NCBI GenBank assembly: GCA_963794415.1 | Contig: CAWCDI010000003.1 | Span: 248,001 to 312,000, forward strand | DNA from: CAVPTL01 sp963794415 | GTDB lineage: Bacteria; Actinomycetota; Thermoleophilia; Gaiellales; JAICJC01 | DNA length: 64,000 bases | Reading direction: 5' to 3' | In this document: positions 1 through 8,646 of the stretch, piece after piece | Numbering within the stretch: the stretch's first letter is position 1 | Layout of the letters: every line of letters starts with the position of its first letter | Position numbers and translations under genes: made by a program | Notes under the pieces: generated by a model | Told to the model about the DNA's origin: nothing | Seen by the model: only the letters and a program-made list of their open reading frames with translations | Database searches by the model: none

Positions 1-485
1 GGCTTCGAGGTCATGCCGACGCGGTTGGCATAGACGACCTCGGCGCCGACGTTCAGCCGCTGCACCCCGCGGGCGATCTCATCCACGCCCGCGAATGCGG
101 CCATCGCGAAGATGGACGGGCCGTTTCGGCTGATGAAGCGGTACGTGCCGAGGTCGCCGTTTCGGCGCTCGATCCGCGAGATGTCGTAGGCGGACATGCG
201 CCGCGTGCGCAGCACGGCCTTTCCGGTCAGCACGCCGTCGTGGAGCGTCACCCGGTAGGCGATGCGGTAGGCGACCTCCCACCAGCCCTGCACGAGCCAG
301 ATGCCCCAGCCGCCCGCAAACGCGAGGTTCATGCCGCTCGGATCGTCGATCGCCTCGACGACGAACACCGGGCAGGCAGCGCTCATTCCAATGAGGCCCG
401 CGAGGACTGTCAGCTCGCACCATCTCGGAACGTGGCTCTCGAGATCGTTCGGGGTACTCGCGACAAGGTCTGGCGACGTTGACAC
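1..485 (-). CDS. Membrane protein with PH-like C-terminal domain (partial)
   Basis: The open frame runs from a GTG at 485 off the left edge of the window, about 161 codons. A purine-rich stretch (GGGGGGTGGAA) just before the GTG supports that start. Two hydrophobic segments are readable, at about residues 22-46 and 53-75. They are followed by a polar, beta-rich stretch (VTLHDGVLTGKAVLRTRRM and onward) that resembles the bacterial PH-like domains found after two membrane helices. The true 3' end is outside the window. Function is unknown, and the domain call is inference from layout. Confidence 0.55.
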   Translation of the reverse strand, partial: MSTSPDLVASTPNDLESHVPRWCELTVLAGLIGMSAACPVFVVEAIDDPSGMNLAFAGGWGIWLVQGWWEVAYRIAYRVTLHDGVLTGKAVLRTRRMSAYDISRIERRNGDLGTYRFISRNGPSIFAMAAFAGVDEIARGVQRLNVGAEVVYANRVGMTSK

Positions 486-533
486 TTCCACCCCCCAGCG
501 TAGCGCGAAAATTCCGCGCGCTAGAGGGCCGTG

Positions 534-1223
534 TTAAGCCTCGATTGCGGCAGCCCAGACGCGGCCGCCGACGACCTCGCCGCCGTCGTACCAGCCGTGG
601 TGCTCGCGTGCGATCGCCGTGAGCTCCTCGGCGGTCTCATCGATGGTCTCGGGGTCGGCCTGCACCCGCACGAGCCAGCGCCCGCACACGGTCGAGACCT
701 CCGAGCTCTTCACCTGGGCAGCGGCCGCGGCGGCGTTCTGCTCGTCCTCGAAGCACAGGTAGTGCACGGCGTTCTCGGGCGGGCTGCCGGGCCGGCGGCC
801 GACGCCGGGGGCGCGCAGCGGGCTGTCCTCCACCTCGATGGTGAGGATCGCCTGGCCGTAGGCGTCACCCAGCCGCGACTTGGACTGCTTCAGCGGCTGC
901 TCGACGTAGGTCACGCGGGCGCGGAGGCCGGGCACGTAGCGGCGCACGTCGCCCTCGCACGTCCACTCGGTGACCTCGTCGCCGCTTCGGATCGTGAACT
1001 CGGGCCAGTCGCCCATGCTGCCCCAGCTGGCGTGCTCGATCTCGCCCTCGACGACCACCTTGGGCCGCTTGCCGGTGCGGATCTCCTGCCACCACTCGGC
1101 CGAGCCGATGAGCGGCTGCGGCGCGTACCCGAACTCGGTGTCGCTGAGGCTCACGCGCTGCAGCTGGGCCACCAGCTCGAGCTCCTGAGCGACGTCGTAG
1201 AGCGGGATGTAGGTGCAGGCCAC
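534..1223 (-). CDS. RraB-like domain protein
   Basis: A 229-residue soluble protein starting at a GTG (reading VACTYIPLYDVAQELEL). The C-terminal third (AVHYLCFEDEQNAAAAAAQV, then GRWLVRVQADPETIDETAEEL and HHGWYDGGEV) has the layout of the RraB/DUF695 fold, known from the regulator of RNase E activity. The N-terminal part (about residues 1-120) is mainly beta and unassigned. The start lies back to back with the NUDIX gene at 1270, leaving under 50 bases for both promoters. An upstream extension of the frame exists but would run through the NUDIX gene, so it was not used. Whether it acts on RNase E in this organism is unknown. Confidence 0.6.
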   Translation of the reverse strand: MACTYIPLYDVAQELELVAQLQRVSLSDTEFGYAPQPLIGSAEWWQEIRTGKRPKVVVEGEIEHASWGSMGDWPEFTIRSGDEVTEWTCEGDVRRYVPGLRARVTYVEQPLKQSKSRLGDAYGQAILTIEVEDSPLRAPGVGRRPGSPPENAVHYLCFEDEQNAAAAAAQVKSSEVSTVCGRWLVRVQADPETIDETAEELTAIAREHHGWYDGGEVVGGRVWAAAIEA

Positions 1224-1269
1224 GCCTCTGATGGTATCTGGGAACGCCGCATGGGAAGCTACACATGTG

Positions 1270-1827
1270 ATGACCGACGCCGATCGCGCCCGGCTTCTGG
1301 CGATGCTGCGGGCACACGCGGCGCAGGACGCCGGCGAGCAGGCGAGCCTCGACATGATGCTCGATCTGGCCGCGCGGCTTCCCGAGCCGTTCTCGCGCGA
1401 GCAGCTGCCGGGGCACTTCACCGCGAGCGCGCTGGTGCTGGATCCGCGGGGCCGCGTGCTGCTCATCCACCACCGCAAGCTGGGGCGCTGGCTTCAGCCG
1501 GGCGGCCACATCGACGCTGCCGACGGGATGGATCTGGCCGCGGCGGCGCTCCGCGAGGTGGCCGAGGAGACCGGCATCGCGGCGACCATCGCCCAGGGCG
1601 TGCCCCAGCCGTTCGACGTGGATGCCCACCTGATCCCAGCGCGGCCCGAGATGCCGAGCCACCACCACCTCGACCTGCGGTTCCTGGCGCGCTGCGAGGA
1701 CTCGGCGATCACGGTGCAGGAGGCCGAGGCCACCGACGCGCGCTTCGTGCCGCTCGCCCAGGCGATCCTGGAGACGCCGGCCGACGACCCGGGCCTCACG
1801 CGGATGCTGCGAAAGGCCCGTGAATAG
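1270..1827 (+). CDS. NUDIX hydrolase
   Basis: A 185-residue protein with a NUDIX box: GGHIDAADGMDLAAAALREV followed directly by AEETGI. The REVxEExGI core, which binds the catalytic metal, is intact at about residues 96-104. The first glutamate of the consensus box is replaced by Asp. The HHHLDLRFLARC stretch after the box is typical of NUDIX proteins near the MutT/IPP-isomerase side. It would hydrolyse a nucleoside diphosphate linked to another group; the substrate cannot be read from sequence. The ATG at 1270 is preferred because upstream codons overlap the divergent gene's start. A GTG directly before it is an alternative. Confidence 0.85.
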   Translation: MTDADRARLLAMLRAHAAQDAGEQASLDMMLDLAARLPEPFSREQLPGHFTASALVLDPRGRVLLIHHRKLGRWLQPGGHIDAADGMDLAAAALREVAEETGIAATIAQGVPQPFDVDAHLIPARPEMPSHHHLDLRFLARCEDSAITVQEAEATDARFVPLAQAILETPADDPGLTRMLRKARE

Positions 1828-1848
1828 CCGGTGCCTGGCACCGTCGAT

Positions 1849-2488
1849 TCACGGCAGCCAGATCGCCGAGGCGTCGTGGCCGCACGAGACCTCCCGGGCC
1901 GTGCCGCGCCCGAGGTGAAGCGCGACCAGCGCCGCGGCGGCGGCATCCAGCAGGTGGTGGCTCCACGCCTCCATCGCGTCGGCCTCCACCCCGGCCGCGC
2001 GCAGCAGCGCGACCCGCTCGGCCCGTCCCGCCGCCGTCGTCTTCTTCGCGAGGCGGCGTCCGCCGGCCAGCTCGCGAAAGGCCGCGTGCGGGTACACCTC
2101 GATGCCTCTGATCCCCCGCGACCCCGTGCGCCGCAAACCCCACCTCCATCCACGCCGCCACCGGGCGCTCGGCCGGCGTCACCCACGACACCCAGTAACG
2201 GTGCTCGCGCCCCAGCGCGACCTCACCGCACCGTGCCGCCCGAAACTTCGGGGAGAGCTCCATGTCGCCCGCGTGCGGCAGGGTGCTGAGCGCGTCGGGC
2301 GCGTCGATGGCGATCACCCCGGCATCGGCCGCCCAGCCCGCGAACGCGCCCATGTCGGCGGCATCCAGCTCACGTGCATCTGCCACGCGGCCACGCTCGT
2401 CGAGCGCCACGCAGTGAAGGCTCCTGGCGCCCAGATCCACTCCCGCATACACGCAATGCACACTAAACGCTTGCCCTCGGGCGCCCAC
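1849..2488 (-). pseudogene. DUF429 family protein, frameshifted
   Basis: The N-terminal frame (VYAGVDLGARSLHCVALDER, then VIAIDAPDALSTL and MELSPKFRAARCGE) and a second frame (GIRGIEVYPHAAFRELAGG to SCGHDASAIWLP) together give a complete DUF429 protein. This family has an RNase H-like fold and is predicted to be a nuclease; the GVD, DAP and EVYPHA motifs are present. The frame changes near 2120-2135, inside runs of four and five G. Removing one G restores a continuous reading through HGSRGIRGIEVYP. The start could be the GTG at 2488 or the internal GTG at 2452. It is either a sequencing indel or a recent pseudogene. Confidence 0.7.
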
Positions 2489-2505
2489 GTGTCGATAGCT
2501 GCAAC

Positions 2506-3856
2506 GTGATGTGGAAATGGTTCACCGTCGCGGCCCTCGCGATGCTCACGCTGGACTTCGCGATCCAGGAGTGCGTCTATGACGCCGCCGCGATCAACTC
2601 CCAGAGCCTGATCTTCGGGTTGCTGGGGGTCGCGGTGCTCTGCGTGCTCGCCGTGGCGTCGATCCGCGCCAGCGCCGTGGTGGCCGCGCTGGGCGGCCCG
2701 GTGGCGCCGCAGACCATCGGCGGCGGGATCTCGGTGGGCGTGAGGGTGTGCGTCGCGGCCTTCCTCGGCACCGTCTTCGTGGTGGTCCCCATCCTGACGT
2801 CGATCGGCAAGTCGGCCGGCGGCCACGGCACCACCACCCAGCCTGTGGCCCACGAGACCGCCGGGATCGCGCTCATCACGGTGTGGGGCGCGGTGCTCCT
2901 GGCGCCGTGGTTTGAGGAGGTGGCGATGCGCGGCTTCCTGCTCGCGGGGCTCTCATCGCGCTTCGGCTTCTGGCCGGCGGCGGTCGTCTCGTCGGCGGTC
3001 TGGGCGGGATGGCACGGAGTCACCTCGGTGCTCCTGCCGTTCACGGCGCTTGGCATCACGCTCTGCTGGATGCGCCGCCGGTCGGGCACGCTTCGCACCG
3101 GCATCGCGCTTCACGGCACCCTGAACGCGTTCATCTACTCGTCGCAGGCGCACTGGATGGTGGTGCCGCCGCTGGTGCTGGTCGCACTCAGCCTGGTTGT
3201 GACCCGCGGCGATGCGTCATCGCGCATCGCCCTGATCGCCCGCGCGGCATGGTCACGCGCCGGCGCGGGGCTCGAGCAGATCGACATCCCGCTCCCGGCG
3301 AGCCCCGCGGTCTGGGTCGCGGCCGGCGTCGCGATCCTGATCACCACCGCCGTTGGATACTCATCGCTTCTCGGCAGGCCGGTAGACCTGACCGAGGGCC
3401 ACATCGTGATGGTGACCCAGGTCGATCTCGCTCGCGCTCCTCGCGCTCGCGCTTCCCGGCATGCGCCGCGCCTGGCAGGCACCTGCCGCCTTCACGCTCG
3501 CCGGGTTTGCGGGCGCGCTCCTGGCGGGCGGCTCGCTGGCGATCCTCTACCTGTTCGGGTACGGGCACGTGGTGATCGTGTCGGTGGGATATGTCCTTCT
3601 CTCGATCGGCCTGCTCGGGCTGGCCGGGAGCACGCTGCCGGCGATGGCGCGCACCGCCGCGGTGCTGGGCGGCCTCCTGATTGCTGCGACGTTCGCGCCG
3701 CTGCCCTACCTGGTCACGAGCTACCACAGCAACGAGGTGCAATCGGCGCTGGTGCTGCTGGGCGCCGGCATCGCGTTCATCGTGGTCGGCCTGGCCACCC
3801 CGCGCACCCGCGAGGAGCCGTTCACTCCTCTTGTGCCGCAGCCAGAGCCTGGCTGA
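2506..3856 (+). pseudogene. CPBP family intramembrane metalloprotease, frameshifted
   Basis: A polytopic membrane protein with the CPBP (Abi/CAAX protease) motif FEEVAMRGFLL near residue 137, where the EExxxR residues would bind the catalytic metal. WAGWHGV and IALHGTLNAFIYSS supply the later histidine motifs. The first frame stays hydrophobic until about 3420, where it turns into arginine-rich noise. The +1 frame continues with SISLALLALALPGMRR and four more membrane segments, ending TPLVPQPEPG at 3856. A single extra base near 3421 explains this. A GTG at 2506 and an ATG at 2509 are both usable starts. Substrate unknown; the family includes protein-processing and bacteriocin-immunity proteases. 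Confidence 0.7.
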
Positions 3857-3866
3857 TCACCCCGCC
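3783..3866. repeat. 84-bp direct repeat, copy 1
   Basis: This 84-base segment recurs at 4067-4150 with three mismatches. Copy 1 carries the last codons and stop of the CPBP gene. The repeats are separated by about 200 bases in which no gene is evident. Confidence 0.85.
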
Positions 3867-4066
3867 GGCGTCAGGGATCGGTGCGTCAGGCCTTGAGGCG
3901 TCGTCGTTCGGGGCGCCGCTACCTGCGGCGTCAGTACGCGACGGGACCTCGCGCACGTCGGCGTTGCCAGTTTCGCCTTCACGACCCCCCATAGCCGCAC
4001 CCTATGACTGAGCCTGCTGGCTCGCCTCGCTCGGATGGGTGAGGTTGAGCGACGAAGGTTGTCTCC

Positions 4067-4150
4067 TGGTCGGCGTGGCCACCCCGCCCACCCGCGAGGA
4101 GCCCTTCACTCCTCTTGTGCCGCAGCCAGAGCCTGGCTGATCACCCCGCC
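4067..4150. repeat. 84-bp direct repeat, copy 2
   Basis: Second copy of the 84-base repeat, offset by 284 bases from the first. It contains the last 15 codons of recX on the minus strand and, on the plus strand, still encodes the CPBP C-terminus (TREEPFTPLVPQPEPG and stop). This suggests the two convergent genes once overlapped here, before a local duplication or insertion. Confidence 0.85.
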
Positions 4151-4879
4151 CGAGAAGCCGCGCCGCTGCAGGTGGGCCCACGCCTTCTGGCGCACCCCGC
4201 GGTCACGCAGCGCATCGCCGCTGTACTTGCGCTGGCGCTCGAGCACGTGGCGGGCCTCGGCCACCGCAGAGTCCTCGCCGGGCGAGCGCTCGGCGGCGAG
4301 CTCGGACACCAGCCGCGAGCTGAACCCCCGCCGGATGAGCCGCGTCGAGAGCCGCTTCGCCTCGGCTACGCCGGCCTCGGCGGGCAGGAGGGCTGCGATC
4401 ATCTCGCGCTCATCGTCGGCGGGGAAGCACTCCGCGATGGTCTCCGACGCCAGCGGCTCGGCGATGCCGTCGCGGCGCAGCCGCTCGCGGGCCTTCGTGC
4501 GCCAGCCCCCGCGATCGCGCACCTCGCGGCAGCGGGCAGCGGCGTAGGCCGCGTCGTCGAGGAGGAGCAGCTCCTGCAGGCGGGCGATCACCACGGCGAC
4601 GAGGTCGTCGCCGTACTCCTTCGCCACGAGCTTCTGACGGATCTGCGACTCCGAGTAGGCCCGGCCGCTCAGCACTCCGGTGGCGTAGACCAGCGCGTCG
4701 CGCTCGCACGCGCGCGACATGATCTGGGCCCGGAGCGCAGGCGTGAGCTCGACTCCCTGCGCGATGCCGAGCTCGTAGAGGAGCTCTGCCCGAAGCCCGA
4801 GCCAGTACTCGTCGTCGACGTAGACCGAGACGCGGTCGTTTCGCTTCTTCTGCTGGGCTATGCGGGTGATCTGCGGCAC
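4106..4879 (-). CDS. recX: Regulatory protein RecX
   Basis: A 257-residue protein with the three-helix repeats of RecX. Diagnostic stretches are RNDRVSVYVDDEYWLGLRAE at the N-terminus, LSGRAYSESQIRQKL, LLLDDAAYAAARCREVRDRG and the final KAWAHLQRRGFSGGVISQAL. RecX binds RecA filaments and limits recombinase activity. Length is within the family range. Unusually, recA is not adjacent: the neighbours are the CPBP protease (convergent) and a zinc/TPR protein (divergent). The last 15 codons lie inside the 84-bp repeat. The frame is intact, with an ATG at 4879. Confidence 0.9.
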   Translation of the reverse strand: MPQITRIAQQKKRNDRVSVYVDDEYWLGLRAELLYELGIAQGVELTPALRAQIMSRACERDALVYATGVLSGRAYSESQIRQKLVAKEYGDDLVAVVIARLQELLLLDDAAYAAARCREVRDRGGWRTKARERLRRDGIAEPLASETIAECFPADDEREMIAALLPAEAGVAEAKRLSTRLIRRGFSSRLVSELAAERSPGEDSAVAEARHVLERQRKYSGDALRDRGVRQKAWAHLQRRGFSGGVISQALAAAQEE

Positions 4880-4940
4880 CCGGTTGACTCTGCCGGGCGG
4901 GTCGGACGGCGGCGAAGCTGCCTAAATTCTCCGTGGCCTC

Positions 4941-4968
4941 TTGCAACGTCTGCCAATTGGACTACACT
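4941..4968 (+). promoter_or_regulatory. Sigma-70-type promoter
   Basis: TTGCAA at 4941-4946 and TACACT at 4963-4968, separated by 16 bases, match -35 and -10 elements. They sit inside the long upstream extension of the next reading frame, so they argue for a start downstream of about 4975. Confidence 0.4.
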
Positions 4969-5034
4969 GGGCACCGATGTAATCTCGACCCGGTAATCTG
5001 TAAGGCTCCCGGCCGGGCTCGGGACACCAGCTTC

Positions 5035-5739
5035 ATGACTTTCATCTCCCTGGCTCCAACCATCTGCCCGGTCTGCCCAGCCGGTGACGCGTATGTCGTC
5101 GACCGCTGGAGCCTTTCCGGCCGTCCCGAGTGGGACACGGGCTCGCTGCCGCTCCTGCGCGACGAGGCGGGCACCTGGATCTCGGTGTGCATCACCTGCG
5201 GCATGGTGGGCGAGCCGGGCTTCGCGCAGCCGATCCCGGTCGAGACGCTGCGGCGTGTCGTCGAGTCGGAGGGCTACGCCGACGCCGGCCGCGACATGCC
5301 GGTGCTGGCCCGCGACTTCCTGCGCTGTGCACAGATCGCCCAGGCGGTTGGCCAGCCGGCCGAGGCCGGCTGGGCCCGGCTCCAGGCCGCCTGGGCGTGC
5401 GATGACGCGGGCGCGGCCGAGGAGGCCGCAGCCTGCAGAGACCTCGCAGTGGAGCGGTTTCGCGCCGCCATCGCGAGCGAGCCGGTGTTCTCGGAAGGGG
5501 CGCGTGAGCACGGCACCTGCCTGGCGGAGTGCCTGCGCCGCAACGGCCGCTTCGACGAGGCCGTCCATGCCTGCGACGTGGCGCTCACCGCCGACCCCGA
5601 CCCGACGCTCGCGCCGGTGCTGCGGTTCCTGCGGTGCCGCTCGGTGGCCCACGATCCCGGGGTCTATGCGATGGAGCACGCCTACGGGCACGCCCATCAG
5701 TTCGTGCCGCAGATCCGCGAGCCCCTGCAGCGCGCCTAG
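5035..5739 (+). CDS. DUF2225-like zinc/TPR protein
   Basis: With the ATG at 5035 this is 234 residues. It opens with a CPVC knuckle (TICPVCPAGDAYVV) and a second knuckle, CITCGM, about 45 residues later. Together they look like a zinc ribbon. From about residue 80 it is helical with TPR-like repeats (REHGTCLAECLRRNGRFDEA). This order resembles DUF2225 proteins, whose role is unknown. The frame is open back to 4933, but a promoter lies within that extension, so the shorter form is preferred. Its stop overlaps the stop of the convergent TPR gene in a shared CTAG. Confidence 0.55.
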   Translation: MTFISLAPTICPVCPAGDAYVVDRWSLSGRPEWDTGSLPLLRDEAGTWISVCITCGMVGEPGFAQPIPVETLRRVVESEGYADAGRDMPVLARDFLRCAQIAQAVGQPAEAGWARLQAAWACDDAGAAEEAAACRDLAVERFRAAIASEPVFSEGAREHGTCLAECLRRNGRFDEAVHACDVALTADPDPTLAPVLRFLRCRSVAHDPGVYAMEHAYGHAHQFVPQIREPLQRA

Positions 5740-6392
5740 CCCGAGATCTGCGTGCGGGCCTCGCGGATCTGCGGCGTGAGGCCGTGGGCGCCGCTTGCCT
5801 CGGCGATGGTGCCGGCCTCCTCGATGAGCCCGAGCGCGTCGGCCTGGTGGCCCTGCGCGGCGGCGATGTAGGCGAGCCCGACGAGGTTTGCCGCGACCCC
5901 GGGCATGAACCCGAGTTCGCGGCGTAGGCGGTTCGACTCTTCCAGGAGCGCGCGGGCCGTGTAGAGCCGCCCGGCGCGGTGCTCGGCGATGCCGAGATGG
6001 CGCAGGGCGTACGACGTCGTGAGCGGGTCGCCGGCCCGCTCGGAGAGCTCGCGCGAGCGCTCGAGGGCCGGCACCGCCATGGCGTCGTCGCCGCGGACGA
6101 CCTGGAAGAAGCAGCCCACCCAGAAGAGCGCCTCGGCCTCCCCGCGCAGGTTGGATTCGGCCTGGTAGAGCGCCACCGCGTGCTCGAACAGCTCGAGCTC
6201 GTGCGGATCCTCCCCGCCCGAGTCGAGGAACCGCGCATGCATGATGCGGCCCTGGGCCAGCACGAGGTCTGCCTCCACGCGGTAGAGCTCGTGATCGGCC
6301 TCGCCGAGCGCCTCGGCATCACCCCCGAACACCGCCCGCTCGTAGAGCTCGCGGGCGCGCTCGATGCGGTCGTCCGTGTCCATTTCCGGCAC
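5736..6392 (-). CDS. TPR-repeat protein
   Basis: A 218-residue all-helical protein with tetratricopeptide-like repeats, for example ALFWVGCFFQVVRGDDAMAV, TSYALRHLGIAEHRAGRLYT and GVAANLVGLAYIAAAQGHQA. There is no signal peptide or membrane segment, so it is probably cytoplasmic and acts as a protein-binding scaffold. It converges with the zinc/TPR protein, with which it shares the stop palindrome CTAG. The two may work together, since both are TPR-like, but that is inference from position only. Confidence 0.65.
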   Translation of the reverse strand: MPEMDTDDRIERARELYERAVFGGDAEALGEADHELYRVEADLVLAQGRIMHARFLDSGGEDPHELELFEHAVALYQAESNLRGEAEALFWVGCFFQVVRGDDAMAVPALERSRELSERAGDPLTTSYALRHLGIAEHRAGRLYTARALLEESNRLRRELGFMPGVAANLVGLAYIAAAQGHQADALGLIEEAGTIAEASGAHGLTPQIREARTQISG

Positions 6393-6526
6393 GCTATCGG
6401 ATGCCGCTTGTCACGGAATGCACTATCTATGTGATCTATGTAGCAAACAGCCCTCGTCCGTACACAGAATTGGCACTCAGTTGGCAGCCTTCGAAGCCTC
6501 CAATCTGACCCGCGTACGTTGCAAGG

Positions 6527-6790
6527 ATGGACGACGGCGCATACCGATGCTCGACGTGCGGACACGGCCGCACGCTCTACGCGTGTGCCCACGCGATGGT
6601 CTCCGGCCGGCTCGCCGAGGACGGTAACCGCCTCGTGAGCGAGGACTGGGTCGAGCAGACCGCCATCATCCACTCGAGCATCCAGTGCGAGCAGCATGCC
6701 GATGCAGTGATGCAGCGAAAGCAGGGCGGCAGGTGGGTCTCGGTAGGAGATCCCGGCACGCCCAGCGTCACGCTCACACGTTCAACGTAA
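6527..6790 (+). CDS. Small putative zinc-binding protein
   Basis: An 87-residue protein, MDDGAYRCSTCGHGRTLYAC at the start, with a CxxC knuckle, further Cys/His residues (CAHAM) and a later CEQH. This may coordinate zinc. An AAGG lies directly before the ATG, too close for a standard ribosome site, so translation could be leaderless. I do not recognise the family. The 130 bases before it contain two near-copies of ctatnnatgt but no clear promoter. Confidence 0.4.
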   Translation: MDDGAYRCSTCGHGRTLYACAHAMVSGRLAEDGNRLVSEDWVEQTAIIHSSIQCEQHADAVMQRKQGGRWVSVGDPGTPSVTLTRST

Positions 6791-6858
6791 ATCCCGGCCG
6801 GTATAGCTACAGGTCTATACTCAACTTCGTCCCACCACCTATCTGGACGAGGTGTCAA

Positions 6859-7341
6859 ATGACTACTGAAACGTTCCTCGGCGCTGAGGTACGTGAAACG
6901 CCGGCCGAGCCCATGCGCGTGCTCAGCGGGTCGGTGATCGACATGACCGATCGCAAGCCCGAGCCGGCCAGGCGAAAGCGTGGGCCCAAAGGCACCGCCG
7001 ACGCCGATCACGCCCGCGTCCTAGTGTTGGTGGAGGGCGGCATGTCGGCGCTAAACGCCATCAAGCAGGTCGCCGCGGAGACGGGCAAGACCAAAAGCTC
7101 GATCCAGGCCAACTACTACACGGTGCGCAAGCGACAGGAGCTCGCCAAGCCGCCTGCCCCGCGCGCCACCCAAGCACCTGCGACGACGGCGACGCGCAGC
7201 ACGGGCGGCGCCAGCCTCGAGACGCTGCTCGCCGATCTCACCGCCGCCACCAACCTCCTGGCGACGCAGGCACGGGCCCAGCATGAGGAGCTGGTGGCCG
7301 GGCGCGCGCGACTGCAGGCTGTCCGCGATCTGGTGAGCTGA
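6859..7341 (+). CDS. Putative DNA-binding protein with coiled-coil tail
   Basis: Start at the ATG at 6859, which follows a GAGG-type ribosome site by 6-7 bases; the frame is open further upstream without a better start. The 160-residue protein has a basic segment (RKPEPARRKRGPKGTADADH), then a helix-turn-helix-like stretch (MSALNAIKQVAAETGKTKSS) and a long helix at the C-terminus (ATNLLATQARAQHEELVAGR) that could form a coiled coil. It converges with another coiled-coil gene, and both may belong to a small mobile or plasmid-like module. Function is not recognised. Confidence 0.45.
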   Translation: MTTETFLGAEVRETPAEPMRVLSGSVIDMTDRKPEPARRKRGPKGTADADHARVLVLVEGGMSALNAIKQVAAETGKTKSSIQANYYTVRKRQELAKPPAPRATQAPATTATRSTGGASLETLLADLTAATNLLATQARAQHEELVAGRARLQAVRDLVS

Positions 7342-7349
7342 GCGAGGCG

Positions 7350-7718
7350 CTACCCGGTCTGCTCGAGCTGCCCAGGATTCGTGTCGGCCGTGGGCGCGCC
7401 GCGGGCCTCTCCCAGCAGCTCGCGGATCGCTGCCAGATCCTGCATGAACGCCTCGTCGCGGGTGGACTCGTCCTGTATGAGCTGGAGCTTTCGGGCCGTG
7501 AACTCATCCCGCGACCGTTGGTAGGCCTCCGAGAGCTCGGCAAGACCTTGCAGCACCGTCTCGTTTTCGCTGCGCACGCGCTGCTCCTCGCGCGCGAGCT
7601 CAGCCAGCATGCTGCTCAGCGTCGCTGAGAGTCCACCTGCCGGAGCTTCGGGAGTCGCGCGCCGGTCACCGTCGATGCCGCGTAAAGCGGGCGGCTCGGG
7701 CTTCGTCGTCTCAACCAC
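7350..7718 (-). CDS. Small coiled-coil protein
   Basis: A 122-residue, highly charged helical protein (SMLAELAREEQRVRSENETV, then ELSEAYQRSRDEFTARKLQL) with no recognisable catalytic motif. The GTG start at 7718 has a strong ribosome site, GAGGAGG, 11 bases upstream. That puts its first 34 codons inside the 3' end of the upstream gene in a different frame. An alternative ATG at 7610 would avoid the overlap but lacks a good ribosome site. It probably forms an operon with the upstream gene and may be its partner. Confidence 0.5.
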   Translation of the reverse strand: MVETTKPEPPALRGIDGDRRATPEAPAGGLSATLSSMLAELAREEQRVRSENETVLQGLAELSEAYQRSRDEFTARKLQLIQDESTRDEAFMQDLAAIRELLGEARGAPTADTNPGQLEQTG

Positions 7719-8501
7719 GACAGGCGTAACCTCCTCGGCGGCTCTTCCTCTGTAGGTACCGGGATGATGCGGTTGAGGAAGTCCTCGCGCGTGAGCGGGT
7801 GCACGTGCCTATCGTGCAGGACGTACTCATTACCGCGCACGAGGTAGTACTTTGAACGATGCTTCGAGCTCTTGTCACCCAGGAGCTCGAGCCGCGCCCC
7901 GGGCATCTCCCGCCACCGTCGCAGCACCGCCGTGACCGTTCCAACACTCACTCTCTCGTGCACCCCTGCGTCGTTCCACTTCTTGATCATCACTCCCAGA
8001 TTGACCGGTACACGTCTGGTCTCGCGCCGGCCCACGTTCTTGCGATCGATGAGAAACACCAGAAACCGCCCTGCTGGGGTCTCGCTTCGCCGCAGGTAGC
8101 GCTGGGCGTCTCTCACAGCGTCGTCCACGTCCGCCGCGGACTTTGCCGGAGTGAGCACAGGCTCGAGGATCGCGTGGGTAAAGACGATCAGCGACTGCCC
8201 GTCCTGCTCGAGGTAGCCGCCCAACTCGTACCCGATCACTGACAGATCCTCGAGCAGCCTCGGGCGCGGCTTCCGCCTCTTGGGTTGGTTGCGGCCTGGG
8301 AGATTCACCCCGTTTCGGCGAAGTGCCGCCACCTCGTTCTTCACCGTGCGGTAGTCGCCCGGCGTGTCCGAGAGCGTGCCCACCACTTCGCCGTCTTCGG
8401 ATCGGTCACCTTGTGTGACCCGCGCGCGTTTGCGCCAGCTCGTACCCGAGCGTCAGAAGCTTCCGCCTCAGAATCCTTGCATCCTTGGCCGCACCAGTCA
8501 T
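7616..8501 (-). pseudogene. HicA-like/HTH protein of unknown function, frameshifted
   Basis: The ATG at 8501 follows a run of seven G that serves as a ribosome site. The first frame reads ILRRKLLTLGYELAQTRAGH, then hits a stop. Two frame changes later it resumes as EVVGTLSDTPGDYRTVKNEV and runs to 7616. Adding one G at each of two GG runs (near 8405 and 8390) gives a continuous protein with GHTRVTDPKTGEVVGTLSDT. The N-terminal part then resembles the small YcfA/HicA-type RNA-binding fold. The remaining 200 residues are unrecognised and end in a basic tail. Most likely one intact gene with two sequencing indels. Confidence 0.5.
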
Positions 8502-8646
8502 CTTAAGACCCCCCCTTTGGGCTCATGCTGGCCCGAAACGGCGTAGCTGCCATCACCCAGCCGGGGTAGCGACGAACCTTGCGCCGAGATCCTCATACGT
8601 AACGGGTCCCCGTAAGCATCCCCTCCCGCCCGGGGACGTTCCTCAT

